Source: Oceaniovalibus sp. ACAM 378 (GTDB lineage Bacteria; Pseudomonadota; Alphaproteobacteria; Rhodobacterales; Rhodobacteraceae). Taken from it: a stretch of 64,000 bases of DNA. Positions 54,633 through 62,962 of the stretch are shown here, in pieces. Made by a program: the position numbers and the translations under genes. Position 1 is the first letter of the stretch, and each line of letters begins with the position of its first letter. Under the pieces are notes generated by a model. It saw nothing but the letters and a program-made list of their open reading frames with translations, searched no databases and had not been told where the DNA came from. Location of the stretch: assembly GCF_008085915.1 (NCBI RefSeq), contig NZ_VSJK01000004.1:62001-126000 (forward strand), written 5' to 3'.

Positions 54633-55772
54633 TCAGCCCAGCCGCAGATATTCCGTCAACCGCTCCAGCCCCTCGGCGATGTCTGCCGTGGCCCGCGCGT
54701 AAGACAGGCGTAGGGTCTTTGCACCGCGCAACGGGTCAAAATCCAACCCCGGCGTCACCGCAACACCGGCGCGGGCCAGTATGTCCGAGGCCAGCGCGCG
54801 ACTGTCCCCGGTCAGGTCGGCCACATCGGCATAGACATAGAACGCGCCGTCGGGCGGTGCGAACCGGCTCAGACCTGCCCCCGGCAACCCGTCCAGCAGC
54901 AACGCCCGGTTGGCGGAATAGACCGACAGATTCGCCTGAAGTTCATCGTCGCAATCCATCGCCGCCAGCGCGGCAACCTGACTGGCATGGGGGGCGCAGA
55001 TGAACATGTTCTGCGCCAGACGCTCTACCGTGCGGATGTGCGATTCAGGAACCACCATCCAGCCGATTCGCCAGCCGGTCATGCTGAAGTATTTCGAGAA
55101 CGAATTGATCACATAAACGTCGTCGCTGATCTCCAGCGCGCTGACCGCCCGCCGGTCGTATCCGACCCCATGATAAATCTCATCCGAAACAAAGGCCGCG
55201 CCCCGTTCCTGCGCCGCGCCAATCAGAGCCGCCAATGCGGGACGGTCCAGCATGGTGCCCGACGGATTGGCGGGTGAGGCGACGATCAGCCCGGCAATGT
55301 CATCGGGTAAGGTTTCAGGCGTCGGTTGAAACCGGTCCTCGGGCGAGGTGTCGATACCGACGGGCGTCAGGCTCAGCGCCTTGAGGATCTGGCGATAGGA
55401 CGGATAGCCGGGGTTGCCGAGGGCCACCCGCTCGCCCGCGTCAAACAGCGCGGTGAAGGCCAGAAGGAATCCCGCCGATGACCCCGAAGTGACGACAACC
55501 CGGTCGGGGTTCAGATCGACGCCATACCAGTCGCGATACAATCGGGCGATTCGGGCGCGCAGTTCCGGCAACCCCAGCGCCACGGTATATCCCAGCGCGC
55601 TTTGCTCCATCGCGCGCACCAGTGCGGCGCGGGCGGCGGCAGGTGCCGGTGTGCCGGGCTGGCCAACTTCCATATGGATGATGTGGCGGCCCGCCGCTTC
55701 GGCCTGTCGGGCCTGTTCCATCACATCCATGACGATGAAGGGGTCCACGTCGCCCCGTGCCGATCTGCGCAT
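54633..55772 (-). CDS. Pyridoxal-phosphate aminotransferase, class I/II
   Basis: A 379-residue fold-type I aminotransferase. The PLP lysine is in YVINSFSKYFSMTGWRIGWM; other landmarks are VTSGSSAGFLLAF, SPANPSGTM, FVSDEIYHGVGYD and a C-terminal TLRLSYA. This fits the aspartate/aromatic aminotransferase group; the amino-acid substrate cannot be told from sequence. The ATG is preceded by GGAGGA. It is divergent from the DsbA-like gene. Confidence 0.93.
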   Translation of the reverse strand: MRRSARGDVDPFIVMDVMEQARQAEAAGRHIIHMEVGQPGTPAPAAARAALVRAMEQSALGYTVALGLPELRARIARLYRDWYGVDLNPDRVVVTSGSSAGFLLAFTALFDAGERVALGNPGYPSYRQILKALSLTPVGIDTSPEDRFQPTPETLPDDIAGLIVASPANPSGTMLDRPALAALIGAAQERGAAFVSDEIYHGVGYDRRAVSALEISDDVYVINSFSKYFSMTGWRIGWMVVPESHIRTVERLAQNMFICAPHASQVAALAAMDCDDELQANLSVYSANRALLLDGLPGAGLSRFAPPDGAFYVYADVADLTGDSRALASDILARAGVAVTPGLDFDPLRGAKTLRLSYARATADIAEGLERLTEYLRLG

Positions 55773-55921
55773 AGTTTCCTCCGATGTTGCCTGTCGATGC
55801 CGCGCCCCGGCGCCCCCGTCAACCGTCCCGTCACGGTTACGTGAGCGGGCTGCGCCCCTGCCCCCTTGCCAACGCGCCTCTGTCTGCCATGCTGCGCCGC
55901 AACAAATTTGAAGGAACCGCC

Positions 55922-56695
55922 ATGATCCGCTCCGCTCATCTCCGCCCCGCCCATTTCCGCCCCGCCTTGGCCGCGCTCATGCTGGGCACGCTGGCCCTAT
56001 TACCCCTGCCCGCCGCGGCTGAAATGAACGAAGCTGAACGCAGCGAATTGCGCGAGGAAGTGCGCGCCTATCTTCTCGAACACCCCGAGGTGCTGATGGA
56101 GGCGATCGGCGTTCTGGAACAGCGCCAGGCGGCGGATGCCGAAATGGGCGATGCACAACTGTTGGCCGACAACATGGATGCGCTGGTCAATGACGGATAT
56201 TCCTGGGTCGGCGGCAACCCCGACGGCGACATCACGATTGTCGAATTTCTCGATTACCGCTGCGGATACTGCAAGAAGGCGCATCCCGAAGTGACCGAGC
56301 TTTTGGCGCAAGACGGCAACATCCGGCTGATCGTCAAGGAATTCCCGATCCTCGGCGATGAATCGGTGATGGCCTCACGCTTTGCCATCGCGGCCAAGAT
56401 GGTCGCGGGCGACGACGCCTATGGCGAGCTGCACGATGAATTGATGCTGATGCGCGGTGCCGTGACCGAAGCCTCGCTGCGCGCGGCCGCCGATGCACAG
56501 GGGTTGGATTCCGATGCCATCGTCGCCCGGATGAACGATCCGGAAGTGACGCGGGTCATCGATGAAACCCGTGCCTTGGGTCAGCGGCTAAAGATCAACG
56601 GCACGCCCAGCTTTGTGTTCGACGACCAGATGGTGCGCGGCTATGTGCCGCTTGACGCAATGCAACAGATCGTCGCTGCCGCCCGCGAGGGATAA
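55922..56695 (+). CDS. DsbA-family thioredoxin-fold protein (Com1/ScsC-like)
   Basis: Periplasmic thiol oxidoreductase or disulfide isomerase of 257 residues. A signal peptide (about 1-38, ending LLPLPAAAE) is followed by a charged helical N-terminal region (RSELREEVRAYLLEHPEVLM) typical of the Com1/ScsC group, thought to mediate oligomerisation. The thioredoxin domain has the active site FLDYRCGYCKKAH (CGYC) and the cis-Pro loop in INGTPSFVF. GAAGGAA precedes the ATG. Confidence 0.93.
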   Translation: MIRSAHLRPAHFRPALAALMLGTLALLPLPAAAEMNEAERSELREEVRAYLLEHPEVLMEAIGVLEQRQAADAEMGDAQLLADNMDALVNDGYSWVGGNPDGDITIVEFLDYRCGYCKKAHPEVTELLAQDGNIRLIVKEFPILGDESVMASRFAIAAKMVAGDDAYGELHDELMLMRGAVTEASLRAAADAQGLDSDAIVARMNDPEVTRVIDETRALGQRLKINGTPSFVFDDQMVRGYVPLDAMQQIVAAAREG

Positions 56696-56884
56696 GCGCG
56701 AGGCTGGCTCGGCTTTCCCGCAGCCAGCCGTTTCGCGAGCCTATTGGCGATCTCCCCAAGCGCAAAGGAAACAGGCGGCACCCGCCTGTTCACCGCCGCT
56801 CTGGGCGGCCGAACCCGCAGACTTCGCTTGGCCATCTAAAGATGATTTGAAGAACAGCCTCAATAGTGGCTCGCAACCGGCTGT

Positions 56885-56905
56885 TTCTTCTTTGCACAAA
56901 TACTC
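56885..56905 (-). repeat. Copy 4 of the 3'-end element (one mismatch)
   Basis: On the minus strand GAGTATTTGTGCAAAGAAG plus AA, 17 nt past the ispG stop. One base differs from the other three copies (T to G in the T-run). As in copy 3, it is preceded by ATTT and has no mini-hairpin. Confidence 0.7.
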
Positions 56906-56922
56906 AAATCACAACGCAGAAA

Positions 56923-58059
56923 CTATTCCGCCACCTGCGCTTGTTCGGTGACCAATCCAGCCTCGATCTCGGCGGCACGTTTTTCCACCTGCTCGACGAT
57001 GTGCTCTACCATCGCATCATTGCCCAGCTTGTGGGACTGCTTACCGGCCAGATAGACCATTCCCGATCCGGCACCGCCGCCGGTAAAGCCAATGTCGGTC
57101 ATCAGGGCCTCGCCCGGCCCGTTGACCACACAGCCGATGATCGACAGGGACATCGGCGTCTTGATATGCTCCAGCCGCTGCTCCAGAATTTCCACGGTCT
57201 TGATAACGTCAAAGCCCTGCCGCGCGCAGGACGGGCAGCTGATGATATTCACCCCCCGGTGCCGCAGGCCCAGGGATTTCAGAATCTCGAATCCGACCTT
57301 CACCTCGGCCACCGGATCGGCGGACAAAGAGACGCGGATCGTGTCGCCGATCCCCATCCACAGAAGGTTGCCCATGCCGATGGCCGATTTGATCGTTCCA
57401 CTGGTCAACCCGCCAGCCTCGGTGATGCCAAGGTGGATCGGTGCATCCGTCGCCTCGGACAGCTTTTGATAGGCGGCTGCGGCCATGAACACGTCCGACG
57501 CCTTGCACGAGATCTTGAATTCGTGAAAATCGTTGTCCTGCAACAATTTAATATGGTCCAGCCCGGATTCGACCATCGCGTCGGGGCATGGTTCGCCATA
57601 TTTTTCCAGCAGATGACGCTCCAGCGAACCGGCGTTCACGCCAATGCGTATGGAACAATTGTTGTCCCTTGCCGCCTTGATCACCTCTTTGACCCGACGC
57701 TCATCACCGATGTTTCCGGGGTTGATCCGCAGGCAGGCCGCGCCAGCCTCGGCGGCTTCGATCCCGCGTTTGTAGTGAAAGTGGATGTCGGCAACCAAAG
57801 GCACCGGCGATTCGCGGACGATCTGCTTCAGCGCCTTGGCGCTGTCCTGATCCGGGACGGACACGCGCACGATGTCTGCCCCCGCCTCGGCTGCGGCCTG
57901 AATCTGCGCCACAGTGGCACGCACATCGGTTGTGGGCGTGTTGGTCATCGTCTGCACGGTAATCGGCGCACCGCCCCCGACGGGAACGTTGCCGACCATG
58001 ATTTGGCGCGACGTTCTGCGGTCGATGTTGCGCCACGGGCGGATGTGGTTCAGCGACAT
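56923..58059 (-). CDS. ispG: 4-hydroxy-3-methylbut-2-en-1-yl diphosphate synthase IspG
   Basis: Penultimate enzyme of the MEP isoprenoid pathway, a 4Fe-4S enzyme. The 378-residue protein has [43 protein letters not shown] and the cluster cysteines in [11 protein letters not shown] and [10 protein letters not shown]. It is preceded by a RodZ-like gene 73 bp upstream, an order common in proteobacteria. Confidence 0.97.
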   Translation of the reverse strand: MSLNHIRPWRNIDRRTSRQIMVGNVPVGGGAPITVQTMTNTPTTDVRATVAQIQAAAEAGADIVRVSVPDQDSAKALKQIVRESPVPLVADIHFHYKRGIEAAEAGAACLRINPGNIGDERRVKEVIKAARDNNCSIRIGVNAGSLERHLLEKYGEPCPDAMVESGLDHIKLLQDNDFHEFKISCKASDVFMAAAAYQKLSEATDAPIHLGITEAGGLTSGTIKSAIGMGNLLWMGIGDTIRVSLSADPVAEVKVGFEILKSLGLRHRGVNIISCPSCARQGFDVIKTVEILEQRLEHIKTPMSLSIIGCVVNGPGEALMTDIGFTGGGAGSGMVYLAGKQSHKLGNDAMVEHIVEQVEKRAAEIEAGLVTEQAQVAE

Positions 58060-58132
58060 GAAAGCGGCTCTCTCAACAGGTCAGGGCTTGTCTGACAGGT
58101 AGGTCAGCGCGGGCCCGGGCGCAACCGCAAGC

Positions 58133-59356
58133 CTATTCTTCGACCGGGGCCAAAAGCGATGCATCTGCCACCACGGTTGCCAGATCGCCGTCGTTTTCCA
58201 GATCGGCGACCTTGTACTGACCCCGCAGGCTTTCGGCGGCCAGGCTGAGATTCTTGGTGACCTGACCATTGCGCCCGGCGGGACCATAAGCATCGCCGTT
58301 CAGCGCAAAATAGATCGCGCCGGATTCGCCGGTCAGCAGGGTCGCCGACTCTTCCGTCTTGGGCAGAACGAACCGATCACCTTTGTTCATGATATTCTCA
58401 TAGATCACCGTGCCGTCGGCGGCCCGCACCCGGACCCAGCTTTCGCGCACGGCGAACAACACGACTTCAGGCACCATCTCGGCCACCACGCGCAGGCCGT
58501 CGGGTTCCGTCGTCTCGCCGTTCAGGGCCGAACCGGCACCGGGCACTGCCAGCGCGGCAAGCCTTGCTGCGTCGAGCCCGGCGGGCGAATCCGTGGAGTC
58601 CGAAGCGGCACGGCGCGGGTTCAGCGCGGCGATTGGCCCGTCACGGGCGACCATCACCGGCACGTCCAGCGCCTGTGGGCGATAGATCCGGTCGAAACCT
58701 TCGCCTTCGTTGGATTCCACACCGGCAAGAGCATCAGCGCCGACGGGCATCGTGGCGCCGACACCGATCAGCGGGTCAAGATCGGAAATGACGCCGGGGG
58801 TCTGGTCAACCGGAACAAAATGCACCTTCTGCACCTCGTTCAGCACCGAGTATCCGCCGTAGCCCAAAACTCCGATCAACGCGACGAGCACGGCAATGGA
58901 CCCAATCGCCCCGGGTTCGATGTGCGACAAAAGACCGGGCGATGACGGGGCGAAGAACACGGTCGATTCGGAAAACGGATCGCTGCGCCCCGAGGCAGAG
59001 CCGCGCGCTTCGGCGCGTTTTGACGAGGCGGCAGAAGACATCCCGTGCGCGGTTTCAAAATTACCCTCGGCACAAAACGCGCGGTAAGCCCATTCGGGAT
59101 CAAGCCCGAGATAACGCGCATAGGACCGGACATAGCCCGCAATGAACCCCGGCGTTTCAAACGCCTGAGGATCGGCATTTTCGATAGCGGCAATATAGGT
59201 GGCACGGATCTTGAGTTCGCGCTGAACGTCAAGAAGCGACTTGCCCAGTGTTGCGCGTTCGCCGCGCATCACATCTCCAAGACGTACGTCGAAATCGTCG
59301 AACCCGCGCGGGCCCTCCTCTTCCACCACCTCGGGAGCCCGAAAACGTCGGATCAT
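58133..59356 (-). CDS. rodZ: RodZ-like helix-turn-helix membrane protein (DUF4115)
   Basis: A 407-residue bitopic protein. The cytoplasmic N-terminus has an HTH_25 domain at about 25-95 (LRGERATLGKSL-type: MRGERATLGKSLLDVQRELK, RATYIAAIENAD, GYVRSYARYLGL). One transmembrane helix lies at about 148-170 (IAVLVALIGVLGYGGYSVLN), and the periplasmic C-terminus carries a DUF4115 domain (WVRVRAADGTVIYENIMNKG, then DRFVLPKTE). This is the RodZ architecture, linking MreB to cell-wall elongation. The start at 59356 has GTGGGA upstream. It is encoded before ispG. Confidence 0.85.
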   Translation of the reverse strand: MIRRFRAPEVVEEEGPRGFDDFDVRLGDVMRGERATLGKSLLDVQRELKIRATYIAAIENADPQAFETPGFIAGYVRSYARYLGLDPEWAYRAFCAEGNFETAHGMSSAASSKRAEARGSASGRSDPFSESTVFFAPSSPGLLSHIEPGAIGSIAVLVALIGVLGYGGYSVLNEVQKVHFVPVDQTPGVISDLDPLIGVGATMPVGADALAGVESNEGEGFDRIYRPQALDVPVMVARDGPIAALNPRRAASDSTDSPAGLDAARLAALAVPGAGSALNGETTEPDGLRVVAEMVPEVVLFAVRESWVRVRAADGTVIYENIMNKGDRFVLPKTEESATLLTGESGAIYFALNGDAYGPAGRNGQVTKNLSLAAESLRGQYKVADLENDGDLATVVADASLLAPVEE

Positions 59357-60077
59357 TTTTCCCACCAAACTTGCACTGCCCCATATCCCGTATCTTGTGC
59401 GATTCGCATCGACAGACCGATTTCTTGGAAAGGTAGCATAGGGTACTTGCCTATGCACATGCGGAAAACTCGCCAAGCACCTGCTTGGGCGTATTTCTGC
59501 GCAAATTCAGGCGGCTTGCAAAAGTTTTTTGTGGAGAAACAAAGGGCTTCATTGGCCGACGTTTTGATGTCTGCGAAATATCGAAATGTCCGACGTTGGA
59601 ATTGGCAGCTAGGGCAGTTGCCCGAGTGAATTCCCCGGACAATCGTGGCGCGGTGAATTGCACCTCGCGGCCCGCATGATCGGTGGTCGGAAATACCGCT
59701 TGTGACACATCATCTGCCGGTACCGGGCGAAAAGGCAGGCGCAATCGCGACTGCGCGGCAGCGGGGCAATCACCGGCCCGGCGAACAGTGTATCCGGCCG
59801 GCAACTGGCCAGCCATCAAAGGCAGGCTGGCTTTGGCGGAAACCTGACCGGCGGTCAGAAAAAATAAGGAGGAATTGTTGCAAAACAAAAGCATACAGCA
59901 CTATACCCAGTTTCCGGATGAGGTGGAACCATACGCCCCAAGATAGTGTTTGACCACCCCTTTGGCACGCATGTTACTCTGGTATTGGCGGCAGGGTCAC
60001 TGGACACCCACGACGAGCCTGTTAGGCTCGCGAAAATACCCCCGATACCCTCGATTTCCCCTCGAAAGGACTGATGG
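59357..60077. other. Long intergenic region between rodZ and the M20 dipeptidase gene
   Basis: About 720 bp. The region must hold the divergent promoters. I see no recognisable protein or RNA, apart from one very short frame with a strong ribosome site at 59875-59946 (separate entry). Confidence 0.4.
59875..59946 (+). CDS. Possible very short peptide (23 codons) with strong ribosome site
   Basis: AAGGAGG (59867-59873) is followed at once by TTG TTG and a frame reading QNKSIQHYTQFPDEVEPYAP and Arg before TAG. The Shine-Dalgarno is among the strongest in the window but is close to the first TTG, so initiation would be at the second TTG (59878) or the first. No function is suggested; it may be a chance frame or a leader peptide. 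Confidence 0.2.
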   Translation: MLQNKSIQHYTQFPDEVEPYAPR

Positions 60078-61451
60078 ATGAGCCTTGAAGACGTGCTGTC
60101 CCGCATCGACGCCGATCTTCCGGCGGCGACAGAGCGGTTGATGGAGCTGTTGCGCATCCGGTCAATCTCGACCGATCCGGCCTATGCAGCCGATTGCGAC
60201 GCCGCGGCCGACTGGCTTGTTGCCGATCTGGCCAGCATCGGGATCGATGCCGCGAAACGCCCGACGCCCGGCCATCCGATGGTCACCGGCCACCACCCCG
60301 GCGATGGCCGCCATCTGCTTTTCTATGGCCACTACGACGTGCAACCCGTTGATCCGATTTCACTTTGGCACCACGATCCGTTCGACCCGGTGATCGAAGA
60401 CACCCCGAAGGGAAAGGTGATCCGCGGCCGTGGTGCCTCTGACGACAAGGGCCAATTGATGACCTTTGTCGAAGCCTGTCGCGCCTGGAAAGCGGTGCAT
60501 GGCACCCTGCCCGTCCAGCTGACGTTTTTCTTCGAGGGCGAAGAAGAATCCGGCTCGCCCTCACTTGTGCCGTTCATGGAGGAAAACTCCAAGGAATTGA
60601 CGGCGGATATCGCACTGATTTGCGACACCGGGCTGTTCGACGCGGACACGCCCGGTATCGTCACCATGCTGCGTGGAATGCTGCAGGAAGAACTGACAAT
60701 CACCGGCCCCGACCGCGATCTGCATTCGGGGTTTTATGGCGGCGCCGCAATCAATCCGGCCCGGGTACTGGCGCGGATCATCGCCGGACTTCACGACGAA
60801 ACGGGGCGGATCACCGTGCCCGGTTTCTATGACGGGGTGGCCGAATTGCCGGGACAGTTGCGCAGCCAGTGGGACAATCTGGGCTTCGATGCCGACGGAT
60901 TCCTGAGCAGCGTCGGATTGTCGGAACCTGCGGGCGAACAGGGCCGCACGCCGCTGGAAATGGTCTGGTCGCGCCCGACCTGCGAAGTGAACGGTCTGTG
61001 GAGCGGTTATCAGGGCGACGGCTTCAAGACGGTGTTGCCGTCACAGGCCCATGCCAAGATCAGTTTTCGCCTGGTCGGCACGCAGGATCCGCTGGAAATC
61101 CGGCGCGCCTTCCGCGCCATGGTGGAAGACCAACTTCCAGCCGATTGCACGGTCGATTGGAAGGATCACGGAGCATCGCCCGCAAGCGTGATGAGCATCG
61201 ACGACCCCGCCTTCGATCTGGCCCGCCACGCGCTGACACCCGAATGGCCCAATCCCGCCGCCTATGTCGGCGCGGGCGGATCGATCCCGGTTGCCGGATA
61301 TTTCAAGTCGATTCTGGGGATGGATTCCATGCTGATCGGTTTCGCCAAGGACGATGACCAGATCCACTCACCGAACGAGAAATATGACCTGATCAGCTTT
61401 CACCGGGGCATCCGCAGCTGGGCGCGAATTCTTCAGGCTCTTTCACGCTGA
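60078..61451 (+). CDS. M20-family dipeptidase
   Basis: A 457-residue zinc dipeptidase of the carnosinase/CNDP-like group. Metal motifs are LLFYGHYDVQPVDP (His), RGASDDKGQLMTF (Asp), FFFEGEEESGSPSL (catalytic Glu pair), ICDTGLF and, at the end, DDQIHSPNEKYDL (His). Length and motif order match the family. AAAGGA precedes the ATG. No signal peptide, so it is cytoplasmic. A palindromic region separates it from the nucleoside hydrolase gene. Confidence 0.93.
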   Translation: MSLEDVLSRIDADLPAATERLMELLRIRSISTDPAYAADCDAAADWLVADLASIGIDAAKRPTPGHPMVTGHHPGDGRHLLFYGHYDVQPVDPISLWHHDPFDPVIEDTPKGKVIRGRGASDDKGQLMTFVEACRAWKAVHGTLPVQLTFFFEGEEESGSPSLVPFMEENSKELTADIALICDTGLFDADTPGIVTMLRGMLQEELTITGPDRDLHSGFYGGAAINPARVLARIIAGLHDETGRITVPGFYDGVAELPGQLRSQWDNLGFDADGFLSSVGLSEPAGEQGRTPLEMVWSRPTCEVNGLWSGYQGDGFKTVLPSQAHAKISFRLVGTQDPLEIRRAFRAMVEDQLPADCTVDWKDHGASPASVMSIDDPAFDLARHALTPEWPNPAAYVGAGGSIPVAGYFKSILGMDSMLIGFAKDDDQIHSPNEKYDLISFHRGIRSWARILQALSR

Positions 61452-61454
61452 CCG

Positions 61455-61513
61455 ACGCTCCTCGGTCCTGACGTCGCTCCTCGCGAGGAGCGACCGCAAG
61501 GAAGCGAGGAGCC
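61455..61513. repeat. Cluster of GCTCCTCG/CGAGGAGC palindromic units
   Basis: A perfect 22-bp palindrome, GTCGCTCCTCG joined to CGAGGAGCGAC (61473-61494), is flanked by partial copies: GCTCCTCGG near 61457 and GCGAGGAGC near 61504. It begins a few bases after the dipeptidase stop and ends before the AGGAG of the next gene. It could be a terminator or RNA-stabilising structure, or a short REP-like element. Confidence 0.55.
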
Positions 61514-61529
61514 CCAGCCAGGAGAAACC

Positions 61530-62465
61530 ATGGCGCGCAAGATCATCATCGACACCGACCCCGGACAGGACGACGCCGTCGCGATCCTGCTGGCTCTCGC
61601 TTCGCCCGAGCTTGTGGTTCTGGGGCTGACCGCCGTCGCCGGCAACGTGCCGCTGGCGCTGACCGAAAAAAACGCGCGGATGATCTGCGAATTGGCCGGG
61701 CGGCGTGACATTCCGGTCTTTGCCGGATGTGATGCGCCGCTTGCCCGCCGATTGGTGACGGCCGAACATGTGCATGGCAAGACCGGGCTGGACGGACCCG
61801 TCCTGCCCGAGCCCACGATGCCATTACAGGACGGGCACGCAGTCGATTTCATCATCGACACCCTGCGCGCCGAACCCTCAGGCACGGTAACGCTCTGCGC
61901 GCTGGGGCCGTTGACCAACATCGCCACCGCCTTGCAACGTGCGCCCGACATTGCCGAACGTGTGCAGCAGATCGTCCTTATGGGTGGTGCCTATTTCGAA
62001 GTGGGAAACATCACGCCCACTGCCGAATTCAACATTTATGTCGACCCAGAAGCCGCTGATATCGTGTTTAAATCCGGAATGGATATAGTTGCCGTTCCGC
62101 TCGACGTCACGCATAAGGCACTGGTCACCGCACAGCGCACCGCCGCGTTTCGCGCTCTGGGCACGCCGGTGGGCATCGCGGTCGCCGAGATGACCGATTT
62201 CTTTGAGCGTTTCGACAAAGAGAAATACGGCGGCGAAGGCGCACCACTGCACGATCCCTGCGTCACCGCCTATCTTATCGCGCCAGATCTGTTCACCGGG
62301 CGCCGGATCAACGTTGAGATCGAAACGATGTCTGATCTGACGCTGGGAATGACCGTCGCCGACTGGTGGGGCGTGACCGACCGGCCTGAAAATGCGCTGT
62401 TCATCGGTGATCTCGACGCCGATGGATTTTTCAAGTTGCTGACCGAGCGTCTTGGCCGGTTGTGA
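61530..62465 (+). CDS. Ribonucleoside hydrolase (IUNH family)
   Basis: Splits purine/pyrimidine nucleosides into base and ribose. The 311-residue protein has the Ca-binding IIIDTDPGQDDAVAIL (4-19), TAVAGNVPL, CALGPLTNIA, VLMGGAYFEVGNITPTAEFN and a catalytic-site HDPCVTAYL. CAGGAG precedes the ATG. The stop overlaps the next gene's GTG start. Together with the left-end pyrimidine operon the strain has several nucleobase salvage/catabolic steps, but they are far apart. Confidence 0.95.
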   Translation: MARKIIIDTDPGQDDAVAILLALASPELVVLGLTAVAGNVPLALTEKNARMICELAGRRDIPVFAGCDAPLARRLVTAEHVHGKTGLDGPVLPEPTMPLQDGHAVDFIIDTLRAEPSGTVTLCALGPLTNIATALQRAPDIAERVQQIVLMGGAYFEVGNITPTAEFNIYVDPEAADIVFKSGMDIVAVPLDVTHKALVTAQRTAAFRALGTPVGIAVAEMTDFFERFDKEKYGGEGAPLHDPCVTAYLIAPDLFTGRRINVEIETMSDLTLGMTVADWWGVTDRPENALFIGDLDADGFFKLLTERLGRL

Positions 62466-62920
62466 CAGTTTCCCTGCGCATCGCCGCCGCCGTTGACCGG
62501 CCCCTTGTCCTGCCGATGCTCACGGCCTTTTGCGCAGAACAGATGTCGCACGCAGAGGATGGCGCTGATGCCACCCGCACCGCGGCGCTGGACCGGTTGC
62601 TTGACGGGCTGCCCGCCGCCACGCTCTATCTGATCGGGCCGCCCAAATCGCCGGTTGGTTATATGCTGATCGCGTTCGGTTTCGACCTGAGCGCGGGCGG
62701 AGTCACCGCCACCATTGGCGAATTATACATCCGGGCCGCCGTGCGCGGTCGCGGTATGGGAAGCGACGCGGTGGCGACGCTGGCGCATGCGCTGCACGGC
62801 CATGGCGTGTGCGCGCTGCATATGGAAGCCTCTGACGCCAATCCGCGCGCCAAGGTATTCTGTCGCCGGTTGGGATTTGATGAACGCACGGACACCAAGC
62901 TGCTGACCCGCACCCTTTAA
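62462..62920 (+). CDS. GNAT-family N-acetyltransferase
   Basis: A 152-residue acetyltransferase starting with GTG that overlaps the nucleoside hydrolase stop (GTGA), so it is coupled. The acetyl-CoA site is in [20 protein letters not shown] (RxxGxG pattern), followed by [20 protein letters not shown], the usual C-terminal block. Substrate unknown. Confidence 0.88.
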   Translation: MTVSLRIAAAVDRPLVLPMLTAFCAEQMSHAEDGADATRTAALDRLLDGLPAATLYLIGPPKSPVGYMLIAFGFDLSAGGVTATIGELYIRAAVRGRGMGSDAVATLAHALHGHGVCALHMEASDANPRAKVFCRRLGFDERTDTKLLTRTL

Positions 62921-62962
62921 CCATCCGCTCTGCACCCCCAAATAGGGTCAAAGGACACAAAA

